In this document: positions 42,695-52,421 of the stretch, piece by piece
Layout: every line of letters begins with the position of its first letter
Numbering within the stretch: the stretch's first letter is position 1
Assembly (NCBI GenBank): GCA_035967665.1
Contig: JAYWLB010000101.1
Span: 9,770 to 73,769 of the forward strand
Source of the DNA: Arctic95D-9 sp035967665
GTDB lineage: Bacteria; Verrucomicrobiota; Verrucomicrobiia; Verrucomicrobiales; DEV007
Direction of reading: 5' to 3'
Length of the DNA: 64,000 nt
Program-made: the position numbers and the translations under genes
Notes under the pieces: generated by a model
Database searches by the model: none
What the model saw: the letters and a program-made list of their open reading frames with translations, nothing else
Told to the model about the DNA's origin: nothing

Positions 42695-45289
42695 CTATTT
42701 CCTTTTAATTACCGCGAGCCAATCATCGTTCGAATCCGGAGCCGAAAGAGTTGCCTTTCCCTTACCACCTTTCAGGGAGGCACTCCCGGATCCCATTGTG
42801 CCATCACGGGGATTGAACCAACGCAATTCAAATTCGCCCGAAGCGTCGGAGAGATCGAGAGACCTCTCCCCGCCCTCAGGCAGATAGACGAGATAAACCT
42901 GCCCCGCATCGGCGAAGCAATATCCGGAATTGTCGTGGTTGGTATTTCCAATCAATTCGTCAGCATTTTGCATCTCACCGACGGGAATGGCTTCCTCTTC
43001 AAAAAAGCGGAGGGCGATATTGCAATACCCCCAACTGATATCACGTGAGCGCCAGTCCTCACAAACGAGATCATTCTGAGGGAGCTTATAGCCAAAGTAA
43101 TATTCGACGCCGCCGCCCCCTCCGAGCAGCGATCCCCAGAGGACGAATTTCCTCGTATCGTCGACGCTCGGATTGTCGAAGTTATCCGGCATCCCCGGGT
43201 AACCGGGATCGGCGGGCATGCCTTCCGATGCTGTGCCCGGCTCATCGAACGAGACAACCCAGGGAACGCCCGCTTCCGCTGAGGCTCGTGTCCATTTCAC
43301 GATCTGTTTGTGACAGTCCCTGATGTTGCTGTTCTGCAGGGATGCACCGCGAAGCATGGATGCCTTTCCAAGCAAAGGCCGGTAGACTTTATCCTGCTGA
43401 TCCGGATAGGTATGCACCACGATGAGATGATCGTAGGGGTCGACTTCAGCGATGTAATCAGCCATCGCGATTTGTTGCTCAGTCGATTGCGTGTTCTCCT
43501 CCCCGAGATTCCAATTCAGCGCGAGATGATGGCCGAAACGCGCGATCATTTCGCGACAGTAGAGCTTCCGCTCATCGCCGAGATCACCGCCATCCAGCGA
43601 AGTGGGAACCTCTCCCCCGGCGGGTTTCTTATGCCCTTTCCGGTTATCGTCATTCTCGGTTTCCTGCAGTTTAAAGTGCAGATACATCCCTTTCACGGTC
43701 GCATGATCGAATACGAGATTCCACTGATCGAGCTTGGAACAGTCGTAGTGAAACTTGAGGTCCCGCTCAACAAACGGCCAGACATTATCGCCATCGCCGC
43801 CGGCGTTGTAGGTGAGAAAAGAGAAGACGTTACAGCCTTTGCCCGAGAGGTAATTAATCGCGCCGATCATCCCTTTCCCCTTGCCGCCCTGCCAGACCGG
43901 GTCGCCCTCGTTCCAGTCCTGCACGTGAGCGCTCCACGTTTTCAGGGGAACCTTTCCCGCCTTGTTTGCCACGGTGCCATCGAAGTCAGCGTAGCCGAGA
44001 AACGTCTCGGGCGCATCGGCTCCGGCCTTCAGGAAATACTCACCCGTGCCGAGGTGCTGAAGCTGATGTTTACCCACATATCCAAGGCGCCCCTTCCCCC
44101 GGAAATCACGACCGGTCTTATCCGATGCGAGGACGGTAAAAGAACCCTTTTTGCCATGGAACGGTGAGAGCGTTTTCGACTCCACATCCGCATCAATCGC
44201 GACGCGATCACCTCCACGAAAACTCACCGCGTAAGTCCATTCCCCCATGAGATCCGGGGCAAAATGCACACGCCATAGACTGCCCGATTCGGCGGATGAC
44301 TCACCGGCCTTTCCATCCGCCGCAAAATAACCGGGAACGAGATAGGTCGTGCCCGACTCATGCGTGAAGGTCACATCGAGCCGGTAGTCGAGGAAAGGGT
44401 TGGGGCTCGTGTCCCTTTCATTAGCAAAAGGCCCATCCAAATTCAGAGTGATATCATGCCACTGCTGCAGCTCGCCGGAAATCGCAACATCACCGGAACC
44501 GTCCTGACCTCTCCTGCTATGAAGCGATTTTTCTTTCTCCTGTTTCGCCGCTGAAAACGCAGACGGAATTTCACCGGATTTCGCCTCACTAAGTTTAGCA
44601 GCCCCTGCCGGAGCCACAAAATCCGGGTCCAATGTCATGAGCCATTGATCGAACTCAAATCCGTCCTCCCGCATGGAAAACTGAATTGTGTGCTCGCCGG
44701 CTTCTTCGATATCGAGAAATAAAATCCCCGGAACACCCGTGTGAACTTCCCCGGTTCGCTGCTTACTCCCCCACACCCACTTATTCTTTCCGGTCCACTG
44801 CATCCTCTGACCGGACGGCGGCCAGGTTCCGTCGACACCAACATGAAGTCCGTTGTCCTCCGTTCCCGTGGAATGCGTGCGCGCCCAAACGTAGTATTTC
44901 CCCGGGGTGCTGAAATGAACCCGGTAACTGAGAACCGCCATCTTTCCCGGTTCATTCATAAAGTTTTCTCCGGCGATCAGTTTCTCACTGTGGTTCCTCC
45001 GGGTATCAGGAAGAACCTCCAGATAACCACCGCCACTGGCACCTGCCACATGGGGCGGATCAGCGTCAGGATGCAATTCCGGAGTCAGCTCACCGGTCGT
45101 CAGGTACCAGGCGCGCACATCGGCTTTCTCCTGCTTCAGGAAGTGCTCAGCCTCAACGGCGACATAACCGTCCGCCTCTTGAATCACCAGGTCAGGGCGG
45201 GCAATGGGTTCACTTTGAGGAGCCGCTACGAGAGAGTAATTTCCACTGAAAAGCGCGGATAGAAAAATGAGAAACTGGACGTGATTCAT
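42695..45289 (-). CDS. DUF5060 exported glycosidase-like protein with CBM-like domain
   Basis: About 864 residues starting at MNHVQFLIFLSALFSGNYSLV, a signal peptide. Residues 40-230 form a carbohydrate-binding-like beta-sandwich (DGYVAVEAEHFLKQEKAD, KYYVWARTHSTGTEDNG). A DUF5060 domain follows (WHDITLNLDGPFANE, DYRLDVTFTHESGTTYLVPG). A TIM-barrel-like part contains LTYNAGGDGDNVWPFV, ALNWNLGEENTQ and VPWVVSFDEPGTASEG, with candidate catalytic Glu residues in GEEN and DEPG. A small C-terminal sandwich (FELRWFNPRDG) ends it. Likely acts on plant or algal polysaccharide. Confidence 0.8.
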   Translation of the reverse strand: MNHVQFLIFLSALFSGNYSLVAAPQSEPIARPDLVIQEADGYVAVEAEHFLKQEKADVRAWYLTTGELTPELHPDADPPHVAGASGGGYLEVLPDTRRNHSEKLIAGENFMNEPGKMAVLSYRVHFSTPGKYYVWARTHSTGTEDNGLHVGVDGTWPPSGQRMQWTGKNKWVWGSKQRTGEVHTGVPGILFLDIEEAGEHTIQFSMREDGFEFDQWLMTLDPDFVAPAGAAKLSEAKSGEIPSAFSAAKQEKEKSLHSRRGQDGSGDVAISGELQQWHDITLNLDGPFANERDTSPNPFLDYRLDVTFTHESGTTYLVPGYFAADGKAGESSAESGSLWRVHFAPDLMGEWTYAVSFRGGDRVAIDADVESKTLSPFHGKKGSFTVLASDKTGRDFRGKGRLGYVGKHQLQHLGTGEYFLKAGADAPETFLGYADFDGTVANKAGKVPLKTWSAHVQDWNEGDPVWQGGKGKGMIGAINYLSGKGCNVFSFLTYNAGGDGDNVWPFVERDLKFHYDCSKLDQWNLVFDHATVKGMYLHFKLQETENDDNRKGHKKPAGGEVPTSLDGGDLGDERKLYCREMIARFGHHLALNWNLGEENTQSTEQQIAMADYIAEVDPYDHLIVVHTYPDQQDKVYRPLLGKASMLRGASLQNSNIRDCHKQIVKWTRASAEAGVPWVVSFDEPGTASEGMPADPGYPGMPDNFDNPSVDDTRKFVLWGSLLGGGGGVEYYFGYKLPQNDLVCEDWRSRDISWGYCNIALRFFEEEAIPVGEMQNADELIGNTNHDNSGYCFADAGQVYLVYLPEGGERSLDLSDASGEFELRWFNPRDGTMGSGSASLKGGKGKATLSAPDSNDDWLAVIKRK

Positions 45290-45421
45290 GATGCAAAGAC
45301 CGGATTTCCAAATCCTTGCAAAGCCCCCTCTCAATGAGAAGAAAATTATTCTAAACAGCGCCGTTTTCTGTGACTCTCCTGCCGTCAACAACTTGGAAAC
45401 ACTTCGACCAAGGCACAATCG

Positions 45422-46213
45422 CTACCATTTTGCCTTTTTCAGGAGTTTCTCCACTGCTTCGATGACGTCCTCAACGGTTTCAACCCCCTCCATGGATACT
45501 CGATAGAAATCCTCTTTCTCCGGAATATTCAGGGCAAGAGACAAACTATCAGTGACACCATACAGTTCAGCGACTCTACGATTCTCTGCCACCACACTGG
45601 TAATCGCCATCCTTGATTGAGGCGGCTCAACGGGGATCGCGCAAAGGACAAGGTTCTGCCCCGCCCATTCGCGGAACGCTCTCGAAAAGAGCAGCTCTTT
45701 TTCAAGGGCTTTGCTTCGTGGATCACCAGCGATGAAAAAGGCTGTCAGTCTGGGCAAACCCAGCTTATCAGCCTCACGTTCTGCTCTTTCAAAGTCACGA
45801 TTCCAAACCGCCTCCCGATCCCCCAATCGAGCCGCTCGCGCAATTACCTTTGAAACCGATTGGAAATCGCCACCGTCATAGATTCCCTTAAAGAAGGCCT
45901 GATCTTCCTCGCTGAGGCGATCCAGAGGGAGAATGAATTTTTGAGTTCCATTGACTTTTTCAAATCCGATTTCGGAATCGAGCTTCGCCAGAATTGTCGC
46001 CTCAATGCTCCGGCCGCTCAGATCTTTGATGACCCTTTCAAATGGGTATCGCACTGCTTGAGTCGCCGCTGCAGCGGGTTTCTCAGACGCCATCTCCTCC
46101 GGGGTCGCCGGATCAAGCGGGTCCTTTTCATCATCTTTTTCCAACTTGCTGAGATCAGTGCAGCCGGCAAACACAAGCGCAAGACCAATGATTAGGAGAG
46201 GGGAGTTTTTCAT
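45422..46213 (-). CDS. lipoprotein with SHD1-like and thioredoxin-fold-like domains
   Basis: About 263 residues. Lipoprotein signal ends in VFAGCTDLS. An SHD1-like segment (DLSGRSIEATILAKLDSEIG, KFILPLDRLSEEDQAFF) is common in PVC exported proteins. The C-terminal half looks like a thioredoxin fold (LTAFFIAGDPRSKALEKE, LALNIPEKEDFY) but lacks a CxxC, so it is probably not a redox enzyme. It starts about 130 bp downstream of the DUF5060 start on the same strand, that is, it lies upstream in transcription. Confidence 0.72.
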   Translation of the reverse strand: MKNSPLLIIGLALVFAGCTDLSKLEKDDEKDPLDPATPEEMASEKPAAAATQAVRYPFERVIKDLSGRSIEATILAKLDSEIGFEKVNGTQKFILPLDRLSEEDQAFFKGIYDGGDFQSVSKVIARAARLGDREAVWNRDFERAEREADKLGLPRLTAFFIAGDPRSKALEKELLFSRAFREWAGQNLVLCAIPVEPPQSRMAITSVVAENRRVAELYGVTDSLSLALNIPEKEDFYRVSMEGVETVEDVIEAVEKLLKKAKW

Positions 46214-46362
46214 CAATAGTTTCTAGAATCTAAATGTAGGAATGATCGACCGGTTCCGCAATCGTTTTGCAACAGGGCTCATCCTTCGAATTCAGCACCC
46301 CGGTTCCGGCTTCACGGTCGTTTCGGAATTGAACCGTTCGCTGAAAATGACATGCTCGTCCC

Positions 46363-47817
46363 ATGCGCATACTTCAACTCCTCGCGGGCATTGTCATCGC
46401 AACCGTCAGCACAGGAATGACGATTGCCGATGACGTGCCGGCTTCGATTGGCTCACGTCTTGAACTGTTTCTGGATCACTCACTGGTTCAGTCCACCAGT
46501 GGGGTGAACTTTCGCCTCCACCATCCGGTAAAAGCCCCGCGCCCCAAGTCCCCTCTTCCGGTCCGTCACTACATCACCGTGATCAAAGATGGAGATCTCT
46601 TCCGCGCCTACTGGAAAGATCACAATCCTGACTTCACTCCAACAGGTGACAGCGAAGGAGGCGAGATGGTAGCTTACGCCGAAAGCAGGGACGGACATGA
46701 ATGGAGCTTTCCGAAACTTGGAATCCACGAAATCGCCGGCTCAAAAGAAAACAATGCAATCCTGATCAATCAACCGGGCCTGCTGCACAACTTCGTTCCC
46801 TTTCTCGACAATCGCCCCGGTGTCGCCCCTGCAGAAAAATTCAAAGCTCTCTCCGGCCATCCCGGCCCCGGCGACAAACGCACCATGGATGTGACCGGGA
46901 AAGGACTCTACGCCTTCACTTCCCCCGATGGGATTCACTGGACAAAAGGTTCCGAGGTGATCCCCTACGAACCGGAATGGCGCCACGCCTTTGATTCCGC
47001 CAACGTCTCATTCTGGTCAGAAGCGGAGCAACAATACGTCTGCTACTTCCGAACCTGGTCGGATCCGGATCGCCTCCGCAGCGTCAGTCGCACCACCTCG
47101 AAGGACTTCAAAACGTGGACGAAGCCGGTTGCGATGAACCCGAACTTACCGGGCGAACATCTCTACACGACTCAGACTCATCCCTATTTCCGCGCACCCC
47201 ACCTCTACATCGCCCTGCCGACCCGCTACGTGCCGGGGCGGGGCGACGATGGGCACGGAACTGCCTCTGAACGAAATGCCACGGACATCCTTCTCATGTC
47301 GACACGGGCAGGGTCAGCTCACTACGACCGCCCCTTTACGGAAGCCTTTATCCGCCCCGGGCTCGATCCGAAGCGCTGGGAAAACCGCGCCAATTACGTC
47401 GCACTCGGCATCCACCCGACCGGCCCCGCCGAGATCTCGATCTATCACCGGAGCGGTGACCGTTACCTGTTGAGGACCGATGGATTTGTTTCAGCCCGCG
47501 CCGGGTCGAAGCAGGGCGAACTACTGACGAAACCCTTCACCTTTTCCGGCGACACACTCGAACTCAACGTCAGCACCAGCGCAGCAGGATTCGTAAAAAC
47601 CGAAATACAGAACGCTGCCGGTGAACCGGTTCCCGGCTTCGAACTGGAAAGCAGTGTTCCCCTTTTCGACGACGGAATAGCCTTGAAAGCCTCCTGGAAA
47701 AGCGGAAGCGATCTTTCCTCACTCACAGGAAAGACAGTGCAGTTGAAATTCCACCTCCTGGAATGTGATCTATACTCCTATCGCTTCACCAACACGACAG
47801 GCAATGCCGCGCCCTAG
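46363..47817 (+). CDS. exported GH32-like beta-propeller protein
   Basis: A 484-residue protein with signal peptide (ILQLLAGIVIATVSTGMTIA). A five-bladed propeller related to GH32/GH43/GH68 is suggested by LELFLDHSLVQSTSGVNF, VAYAESRDGHEWSFPK, AFTSPDGIHWTKG and YVCYFRTWSD. A C-terminal beta-sandwich starts near residue 375 (FSGDTLELNVSTSAAG). The usual catalytic Asp/Glu set cannot be confirmed by eye. Its stop codon shares the palindrome CTAG with the convergent small protein gene. Confidence 0.75.
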   Translation: MRILQLLAGIVIATVSTGMTIADDVPASIGSRLELFLDHSLVQSTSGVNFRLHHPVKAPRPKSPLPVRHYITVIKDGDLFRAYWKDHNPDFTPTGDSEGGEMVAYAESRDGHEWSFPKLGIHEIAGSKENNAILINQPGLLHNFVPFLDNRPGVAPAEKFKALSGHPGPGDKRTMDVTGKGLYAFTSPDGIHWTKGSEVIPYEPEWRHAFDSANVSFWSEAEQQYVCYFRTWSDPDRLRSVSRTTSKDFKTWTKPVAMNPNLPGEHLYTTQTHPYFRAPHLYIALPTRYVPGRGDDGHGTASERNATDILLMSTRAGSAHYDRPFTEAFIRPGLDPKRWENRANYVALGIHPTGPAEISIYHRSGDRYLLRTDGFVSARAGSKQGELLTKPFTFSGDTLELNVSTSAAGFVKTEIQNAAGEPVPGFELESSVPLFDDGIALKASWKSGSDLSSLTGKTVQLKFHLLECDLYSYRFTNTTGNAAP

Positions 47818-47975
47818 CAGAAATACTCGCGGTTCCACTTGTAACCGTAGTAATAGCCAACAAGGCTGGCAACGGTACTGAGCGCGAGACCGGCGGCCAT
47901 ACCGAAAAAGTTTCCAATCCAGAGACCGATCATCCCGAAGACAGTCGACACAATTATCGTAAAAATAAATCCCAT
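47814..47975 (-). CDS. small 53-residue membrane protein
   Basis: Translation of the reverse strand from ATG at 47975 gives 53 residues with two hydrophobic helices (IFTIIVSTVFGMIGLWIG and MAAGLALSTVASLVGYYYG) and a short charged C-terminus KWNREYFC. A textbook GGAGG ribosome site sits 6-10 bp upstream. It is shorter than the size cut of ordinary ORF tracks. Its stop (TAG, complement 47814-47816) overlaps the stop of the GH32-like gene. Function unknown; Gly-rich helices suggest packing in a membrane complex. Confidence 0.75.
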   Translation of the reverse strand: MGFIFTIIVSTVFGMIGLWIGNFFGMAAGLALSTVASLVGYYYGYKWNREYFC

Positions 47976-47990
47976 TAAGCTACCTCCATT

Positions 47991-48018
47991 TGTGTTTAAT
48001 TATGGTAATTATAACACA
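47991..48018 (-). promoter_or_regulatory. AT-rich inverted repeat upstream of small membrane protein
   Basis: TGTGTTTAATTA and TAATTATAACACA form an imperfect inverted repeat centred near 48004. On the reverse strand it contains TATAAT, a plausible -10 box about 30 bp before the ATG at 47975. It also lies 25 bp past the pseudouridine synthase stop and could act as a weak hairpin. Operator or promoter is inference. Confidence 0.4.
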
Positions 48019-48042
48019 AAAACAGGATGAGGGAACCGGTTT

Positions 48043-48696
48043 TTAAGCGCTCGCAAAGGGACTGAATCGATCCGGTAAGCTCGCTGACACCTCGATTTCA
48101 AGTCCTTCCACGGGATGAAAAAACGATAAACGGTGCGCGTGAAGCATCAAACGGGGCTGACCGATCAAGGCCGCAATTCGCTCCATTTCAGCGACATCGC
48201 CGTAGAGATAATCACCCACAATTGGAAAACCCGCTCCGTGCAAGTGCTTCCGGATCTGATGGTAACGACCGGTCTGCGGTGCCACCGAGAGCACCGAAAA
48301 TGGTTCTCCCCCGATCGCGACAACCCGCTCGCGGGCGAACCCGGTTTTGGCTTCCCGGTAGGGTTCGCCCTCGTCTTTCTGCAATTTTTCATCCGCGATC
48401 CATGACTCCGGAGTCTCCCCCGATACGACCGCGACGTATTTCTTGCTCACGATTTGATCTTCAAACTGCTGCCGCAATTCAGCCTCGATCACCGTATCCA
48501 GCGCAAAAAGGAGCACACCCGAAGTCGGGCGATCGAGCCGGTGCACCGTCCCGACACGCTGCCCGATCTGATCGCGAACCACCTTCATCGCGATCTGATC
48601 ATCCGGCTCCGGATCACGCCCCGCATGAACCAGCATTCCGGCCGGTTTATTGACCACGACGAGCCATTGATCCTGATACAAAATTTCGAGAGACAT
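48043..48696 (-). CDS. RluA-family RNA pseudouridine synthase, TruC-like
   Basis: About 217 residues from MSLEILYQDQWLVVVNKPAG. The catalytic aspartate lies in VHRLDRPTSGVLLFA. SKKYVAVVSGETPE and QTGRYHQIRKHLHGAGFPIVGD are family motifs. No S4 domain precedes it, and the size and early start match TruC, which modifies tRNA position 65, but other RluA substrates are possible. An upstream in-frame start at 48723 adds nine residues. Confidence 0.9.
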   Translation of the reverse strand: MSLEILYQDQWLVVVNKPAGMLVHAGRDPEPDDQIAMKVVRDQIGQRVGTVHRLDRPTSGVLLFALDTVIEAELRQQFEDQIVSKKYVAVVSGETPESWIADEKLQKDEGEPYREAKTGFARERVVAIGGEPFSVLSVAPQTGRYHQIRKHLHGAGFPIVGDYLYGDVAEMERIAALIGQPRLMLHAHRLSFFHPVEGLEIEVSASLPDRFSPFASA

Positions 48697-48847
48697 CGTC
48701 GGCGACCTTAGTGCGAAATTCAAAAAAGGGTCTTAATAAATCCCGTTTGCCGGAATTTCACACAGGATTCACGCCAATACACGGTCCTTGCGAGCGCCCC
48801 TCTTAACATGGTATCGAATGGACCGCTGAAAATCACCCCGTCTCTCA

Positions 48848-51424
48848 ATGATCCGAAAATCCTCCCTTCTGAACCTGCTTCTCGCAGTGAGCTGTTTCTC
48901 TCTCGGCCGTGCTGCCGAGACCGATGAATCGCTCCCGAAGTTCGACCCGATTCCGATGCTCTCTTTTGAAGAAAGCGTGAAAACCTTTCAACTTCCCGAA
49001 GGCTACCATCTTGAGCTCGTCGTCGGAGATCCTGTCATTCAGGAACCGGTTGTGTGTGCCTTTGACGGGAACGGGCGCATGTTCGTCGCGGAGATGCGCA
49101 CCTACATGCAGGACGCGGATGCCACCGGTGAGCAGGAGCCGACCAGCTGCGTCTCCATGCACGAAGACACCAATGGCGACGGAAAAATGGACAAGCACTC
49201 CATCTTTATCGACAAGCTTCTCCTCCCCCGCCAGATCCTCCCGCTCGATGACCGGCTCCTCGTGCAGGAAACCAACACCCTCGACATTTTCTCCTATCGC
49301 GATACCGACGGGGACGGCGTCGCCGATGAGAAAACACTCTTCTACAAAGGCGGCGATCGCGGCGGGAATATGGAGCACCAGCCCAGCGGCCTCATCTGGT
49401 CGATGGACAACTGGCTCTACACGACCTACAACGCCTACCGGCTTCGTTACAATCCGGACGGCCTTGCCCTGAAGGAGCCCACCGCTCCCAACGGCGGGCA
49501 ATGGGGACTCACTCAGGACAACCATGGAAAGCCCTGGTTTGTGAACGCCGGCGGCGAACTTGGTCCTCTCAACTTTCAGCAGCCAATCGTTTACGGTCAG
49601 TTCAATGTCAGCGACCAGTATACGATCGCCTATCGGGAAGTGTTTCCGCTCGTGGGAATTCCTGATGTTCAGGGAGGAGAGATACGGTTTCGCCCCGAAG
49701 AGAAAACGCTCAACCATTTCACCGCAACCTGCGGAGAGGAAATCTTCCGTGGAGACCGGCTCCCCGAAGATTTGAGAGGTGACCTCCTCTTTTCCGAGCC
49801 GGTTGGTCGATTGATCCGCCGCAGCAAAGTAGAGGTAAAAGAAGGCGTCACCTATCTCAAAAACGCCTACGACAAAGACGAGTTCATTCGCTCAACCGAC
49901 CCCAATTTCCGCGCTGTGAATATGGTAACAGCTCCTGACGGATGTCTCTATATCGTCGATATGTATCGCGGCATCATTCAACAGGGGAACTGGACCAAGC
50001 CCGGCTCCTATTTGAGAGGCGTTATCGACCAGTATCAGTTCGAGAAAAACATCGGACACGGACGCATCTACCGTCTCGTGCACGACGACTTCGAGCGCGG
50101 CCCCAGGCCGAACATGCTCAACGAATCGCCCGCCGAATGGGTCGCCCACCTCGAACACCCCAACGGCTGGTGGAGAGACACCGCTCAAAAACTGCTCATC
50201 CTTAAAGGCGATCAGTCGGTCGCCCCCGCTCTCGCCTCCCTCGCAGGCAGCAGCGAAAACTACCTCACAAGAATGCACGCTCTCTGGACCCTCGAAGGTC
50301 TCGGCGCAGCCACGCCTGAGATCATCGAAGCGGCCGGAAAAGACCCTCACCCGCAAGTGAGACGCGCTGCGATTCGAGTGAGCGAGACTCTGCTGAAAAG
50401 CGGTGACGACTCCCTTACTGAAATGGTTAGAACTCTCGCGAAGGACGCGGACGCGGATGTTGCCGTTCAAGCGCTCCTCACCGCTAAGCTCCTCAAATGG
50501 AAAGACCACAAAGAGCTCATTGAAACAACGATGGCTTCAAACCGGACGCGCGGCGTTCAGGAGTTCGGAAAACAGATGCTCACCGGCGGACAGGCAACTC
50601 AGAAGAAACTCACCCCGCATCAACTGAGCCAGTATAAAAAAGGAGAGGCGATCTACGGTGCCCTTTGTTTCGCCTGCCACGGGGCCGACGGCAAAGGCAC
50701 TCCCCTGCCCGGAACAGGAACGACACTCGCACCTTCCTTTGTCGATTCCCCCATCCTCTCCGGTCATCGGGACATGGCGATCAAAGTGGTTATGCACGGC
50801 CTCACCGGCCCAATCAACGGCAAAACCTACCCCGGTGAAATGATCTCAATGGAATCAAACGGAGACGAGTGGGTGGCTGATGTTCTTTCCTACATTCGCA
50901 ACAGCTTCGGAAACAGTCTCGGCTTTCTCTCCACCGAAGAAGTCTCCCGGGTGCGGGCCGCAAACCCGTCACGCAAAGCGCCCTGGACAGAGGAAGAGTT
51001 ACTAGCCTCCGTTCCCCAAACCCTTGGAGGAAAAAGTAAATGGAAACTCACCGCGAGCCATGGTTCCAGAGACCTCAAGAACTGCGTTGATGGCGATTTG
51101 AAAACGCGTTGGACAACTGGAAAGAGCATGAGCAACGGCATGTGGCTCCAAGTCGAATTGCCCGAAGAGGCGCTCGTGAGCGGCCTGAAACTGGACGCGG
51201 CCTCATCCAGAAATGACTACCCTCGCGGCTACAAAATCGAGACATCCGAAGACGGAGAAAACTGGAGTATCAAAATCAAAAACGCCAATGGCACGAGCGC
51301 AATCACAGAGATCGATTTTGAAGAGAGCCCTGCCAAATTTATTAAGATCACCCAAACCGGGAAACACTCGCTCTACTGGTCTATACACGATCTCGAGATA
51401 CTGGGGAAAACAGCTGCCCCTTAG
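48848..51424 (+). CDS. PVC-type dehydrogenase with haem domain and F5/8C-like discoidin domain
   Basis: An 858-residue exported protein: signal peptide (LLNLLLAVSCFSLGRA), then a propeller dehydrogenase (FQLPEGYHLELVVGDPVIQ, MYRGIIQQGNWTKPGSYLR). HEAT-like repeats occupy about 430-580. A haem site CFACHGADGKG lies near residue 610. Unlike the copy at 16965 it has a C-terminal discoidin-like beta-sandwich (LKNCVDGDLKTRWTTGKSMS, WLQVELPEEALVSGLKLD) that probably binds carbohydrate. Diverges from the pseudouridine synthase gene. Confidence 0.9.
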   Translation: MIRKSSLLNLLLAVSCFSLGRAAETDESLPKFDPIPMLSFEESVKTFQLPEGYHLELVVGDPVIQEPVVCAFDGNGRMFVAEMRTYMQDADATGEQEPTSCVSMHEDTNGDGKMDKHSIFIDKLLLPRQILPLDDRLLVQETNTLDIFSYRDTDGDGVADEKTLFYKGGDRGGNMEHQPSGLIWSMDNWLYTTYNAYRLRYNPDGLALKEPTAPNGGQWGLTQDNHGKPWFVNAGGELGPLNFQQPIVYGQFNVSDQYTIAYREVFPLVGIPDVQGGEIRFRPEEKTLNHFTATCGEEIFRGDRLPEDLRGDLLFSEPVGRLIRRSKVEVKEGVTYLKNAYDKDEFIRSTDPNFRAVNMVTAPDGCLYIVDMYRGIIQQGNWTKPGSYLRGVIDQYQFEKNIGHGRIYRLVHDDFERGPRPNMLNESPAEWVAHLEHPNGWWRDTAQKLLILKGDQSVAPALASLAGSSENYLTRMHALWTLEGLGAATPEIIEAAGKDPHPQVRRAAIRVSETLLKSGDDSLTEMVRTLAKDADADVAVQALLTAKLLKWKDHKELIETTMASNRTRGVQEFGKQMLTGGQATQKKLTPHQLSQYKKGEAIYGALCFACHGADGKGTPLPGTGTTLAPSFVDSPILSGHRDMAIKVVMHGLTGPINGKTYPGEMISMESNGDEWVADVLSYIRNSFGNSLGFLSTEEVSRVRAANPSRKAPWTEEELLASVPQTLGGKSKWKLTASHGSRDLKNCVDGDLKTRWTTGKSMSNGMWLQVELPEEALVSGLKLDAASSRNDYPRGYKIETSEDGENWSIKIKNANGTSAITEIDFEESPAKFIKITQTGKHSLYWSIHDLEILGKTAAP

Positions 51425-51426
51425 AT

Positions 51427-51445
51427 ATCTATAGAATCTATAGAT
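51427..51445. repeat. perfect 8-bp inverted repeat after haem dehydrogenase
   Basis: ATCTATAG at 51427-51434 and CTATAGAT at 51438-51445 flank a 3-nt loop, 3 bp after the stop. There is no T-run, so it may be a stability hairpin. The remaining intergenic sequence to 51603 shows nothing else. Confidence 0.5.
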
Positions 51446-51603
51446 AATACACAATAGAGTATGCCCACTGCCTTTGGGTGTTCTCCGGCTCCTCCCGCGC
51501 TCCAGAGCGCCCGGGAGTCACTGAGCAAACATTGAATTTTAATAAATTACGAATACCTTAATTTTCCATTTGCAGGAGCGCTGTATTTGCGCGAACCAAG
51601 TGC

Positions 51604-52404
51604 ATGGTAATTCAGCGTGCTCTCCTCTTTTTGCCTTTTTTCCTTCTCGTCAGTTGCGAAACGACAGAGCCTGACAAACGCCATTACCTCAGTTCCTACC
51701 GCGGTCTCGAAACCCAAACCGGCCCCCTCGGCAATCCTTCTCTCGTTCGTTCCGCCGATCCTGAACGTCTCAAGCGATACACGAAAGTGATCATTGAAGA
51801 CGTCAAAGTGATCCCAACCAAAAATCAGGATCCGAAGCTCAAGTATGCCACGAGGGAAGAGAGCGAGCAGCTCGCGGAACAATTCGAAGACATCCTCGAA
51901 AAGGAACTTGGAAAAAGCTACGAGATCACAAAGAGACGCGGCTACAACACACTCGCGGTAAGAGCGGCACTGACGGAACTGCGCCCCAGCAATCCCGCGC
52001 TTTTTGCAGTTAACTATATGCCATACGTCGGCGTTGCAGCGACTGCAGTTCAGGTCCTCAGCGAAAAGAAAGAAGCTCTCGGTGCCGGCAGCGCGTCGAT
52101 CGAAGCGGAAGTGGTGGACTCCCGCTCACGCCGACAGCTCTACGCCATGGTCGATCAACTGAAAGGCGGCAAGCTCCAACCCGGCAGTCTTGAAAAATGG
52201 GGACAGGCCCAGGGCGCGATGCGTGGCTGGAGCCGGAAAATCCACCGTGGCATTAAGGCCAACGCGCCTGCGACTTCGACCACAAAAAAACCTGCGGCTC
52301 AAAAACCTGCCACGAAAAAGCCTGAGAAAAAGAAACCGGCTCCGGCTTCCAAAAAGAAAGATTCGGAAACGAAAACTCCTTTCTGGAAGAAAGCGGAAGC
52401 TTAG
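51604..52404 (+). CDS. DUF3313-like lipoprotein with Lys/Pro-rich tail
   Basis: A 266-residue protein with a lipobox (LPFFLLVSCETTEP). The central region LSSYRGLETQTGPLGNPSL, YTKVIIEDVKVIP and LAVRAALTELRPSNPALF with a Gly/Ala-rich YVGVAATAVQVL resembles DUF3313 lipoproteins. The last 50 residues are a Lys/Pro/Ala low-complexity tail, which could bind DNA, lipid A or cell wall polymers. Function unknown. Converges with the sulfatase at 52422, 17 bp away. Confidence 0.72.
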   Translation: MVIQRALLFLPFFLLVSCETTEPDKRHYLSSYRGLETQTGPLGNPSLVRSADPERLKRYTKVIIEDVKVIPTKNQDPKLKYATREESEQLAEQFEDILEKELGKSYEITKRRGYNTLAVRAALTELRPSNPALFAVNYMPYVGVAATAVQVLSEKKEALGAGSASIEAEVVDSRSRRQLYAMVDQLKGGKLQPGSLEKWGQAQGAMRGWSRKIHRGIKANAPATSTTKKPAAQKPATKKPEKKKPAPASKKKDSETKTPFWKKAEA

Positions 52405-52421
52405 GTCTTTTTCCGCAAAAG

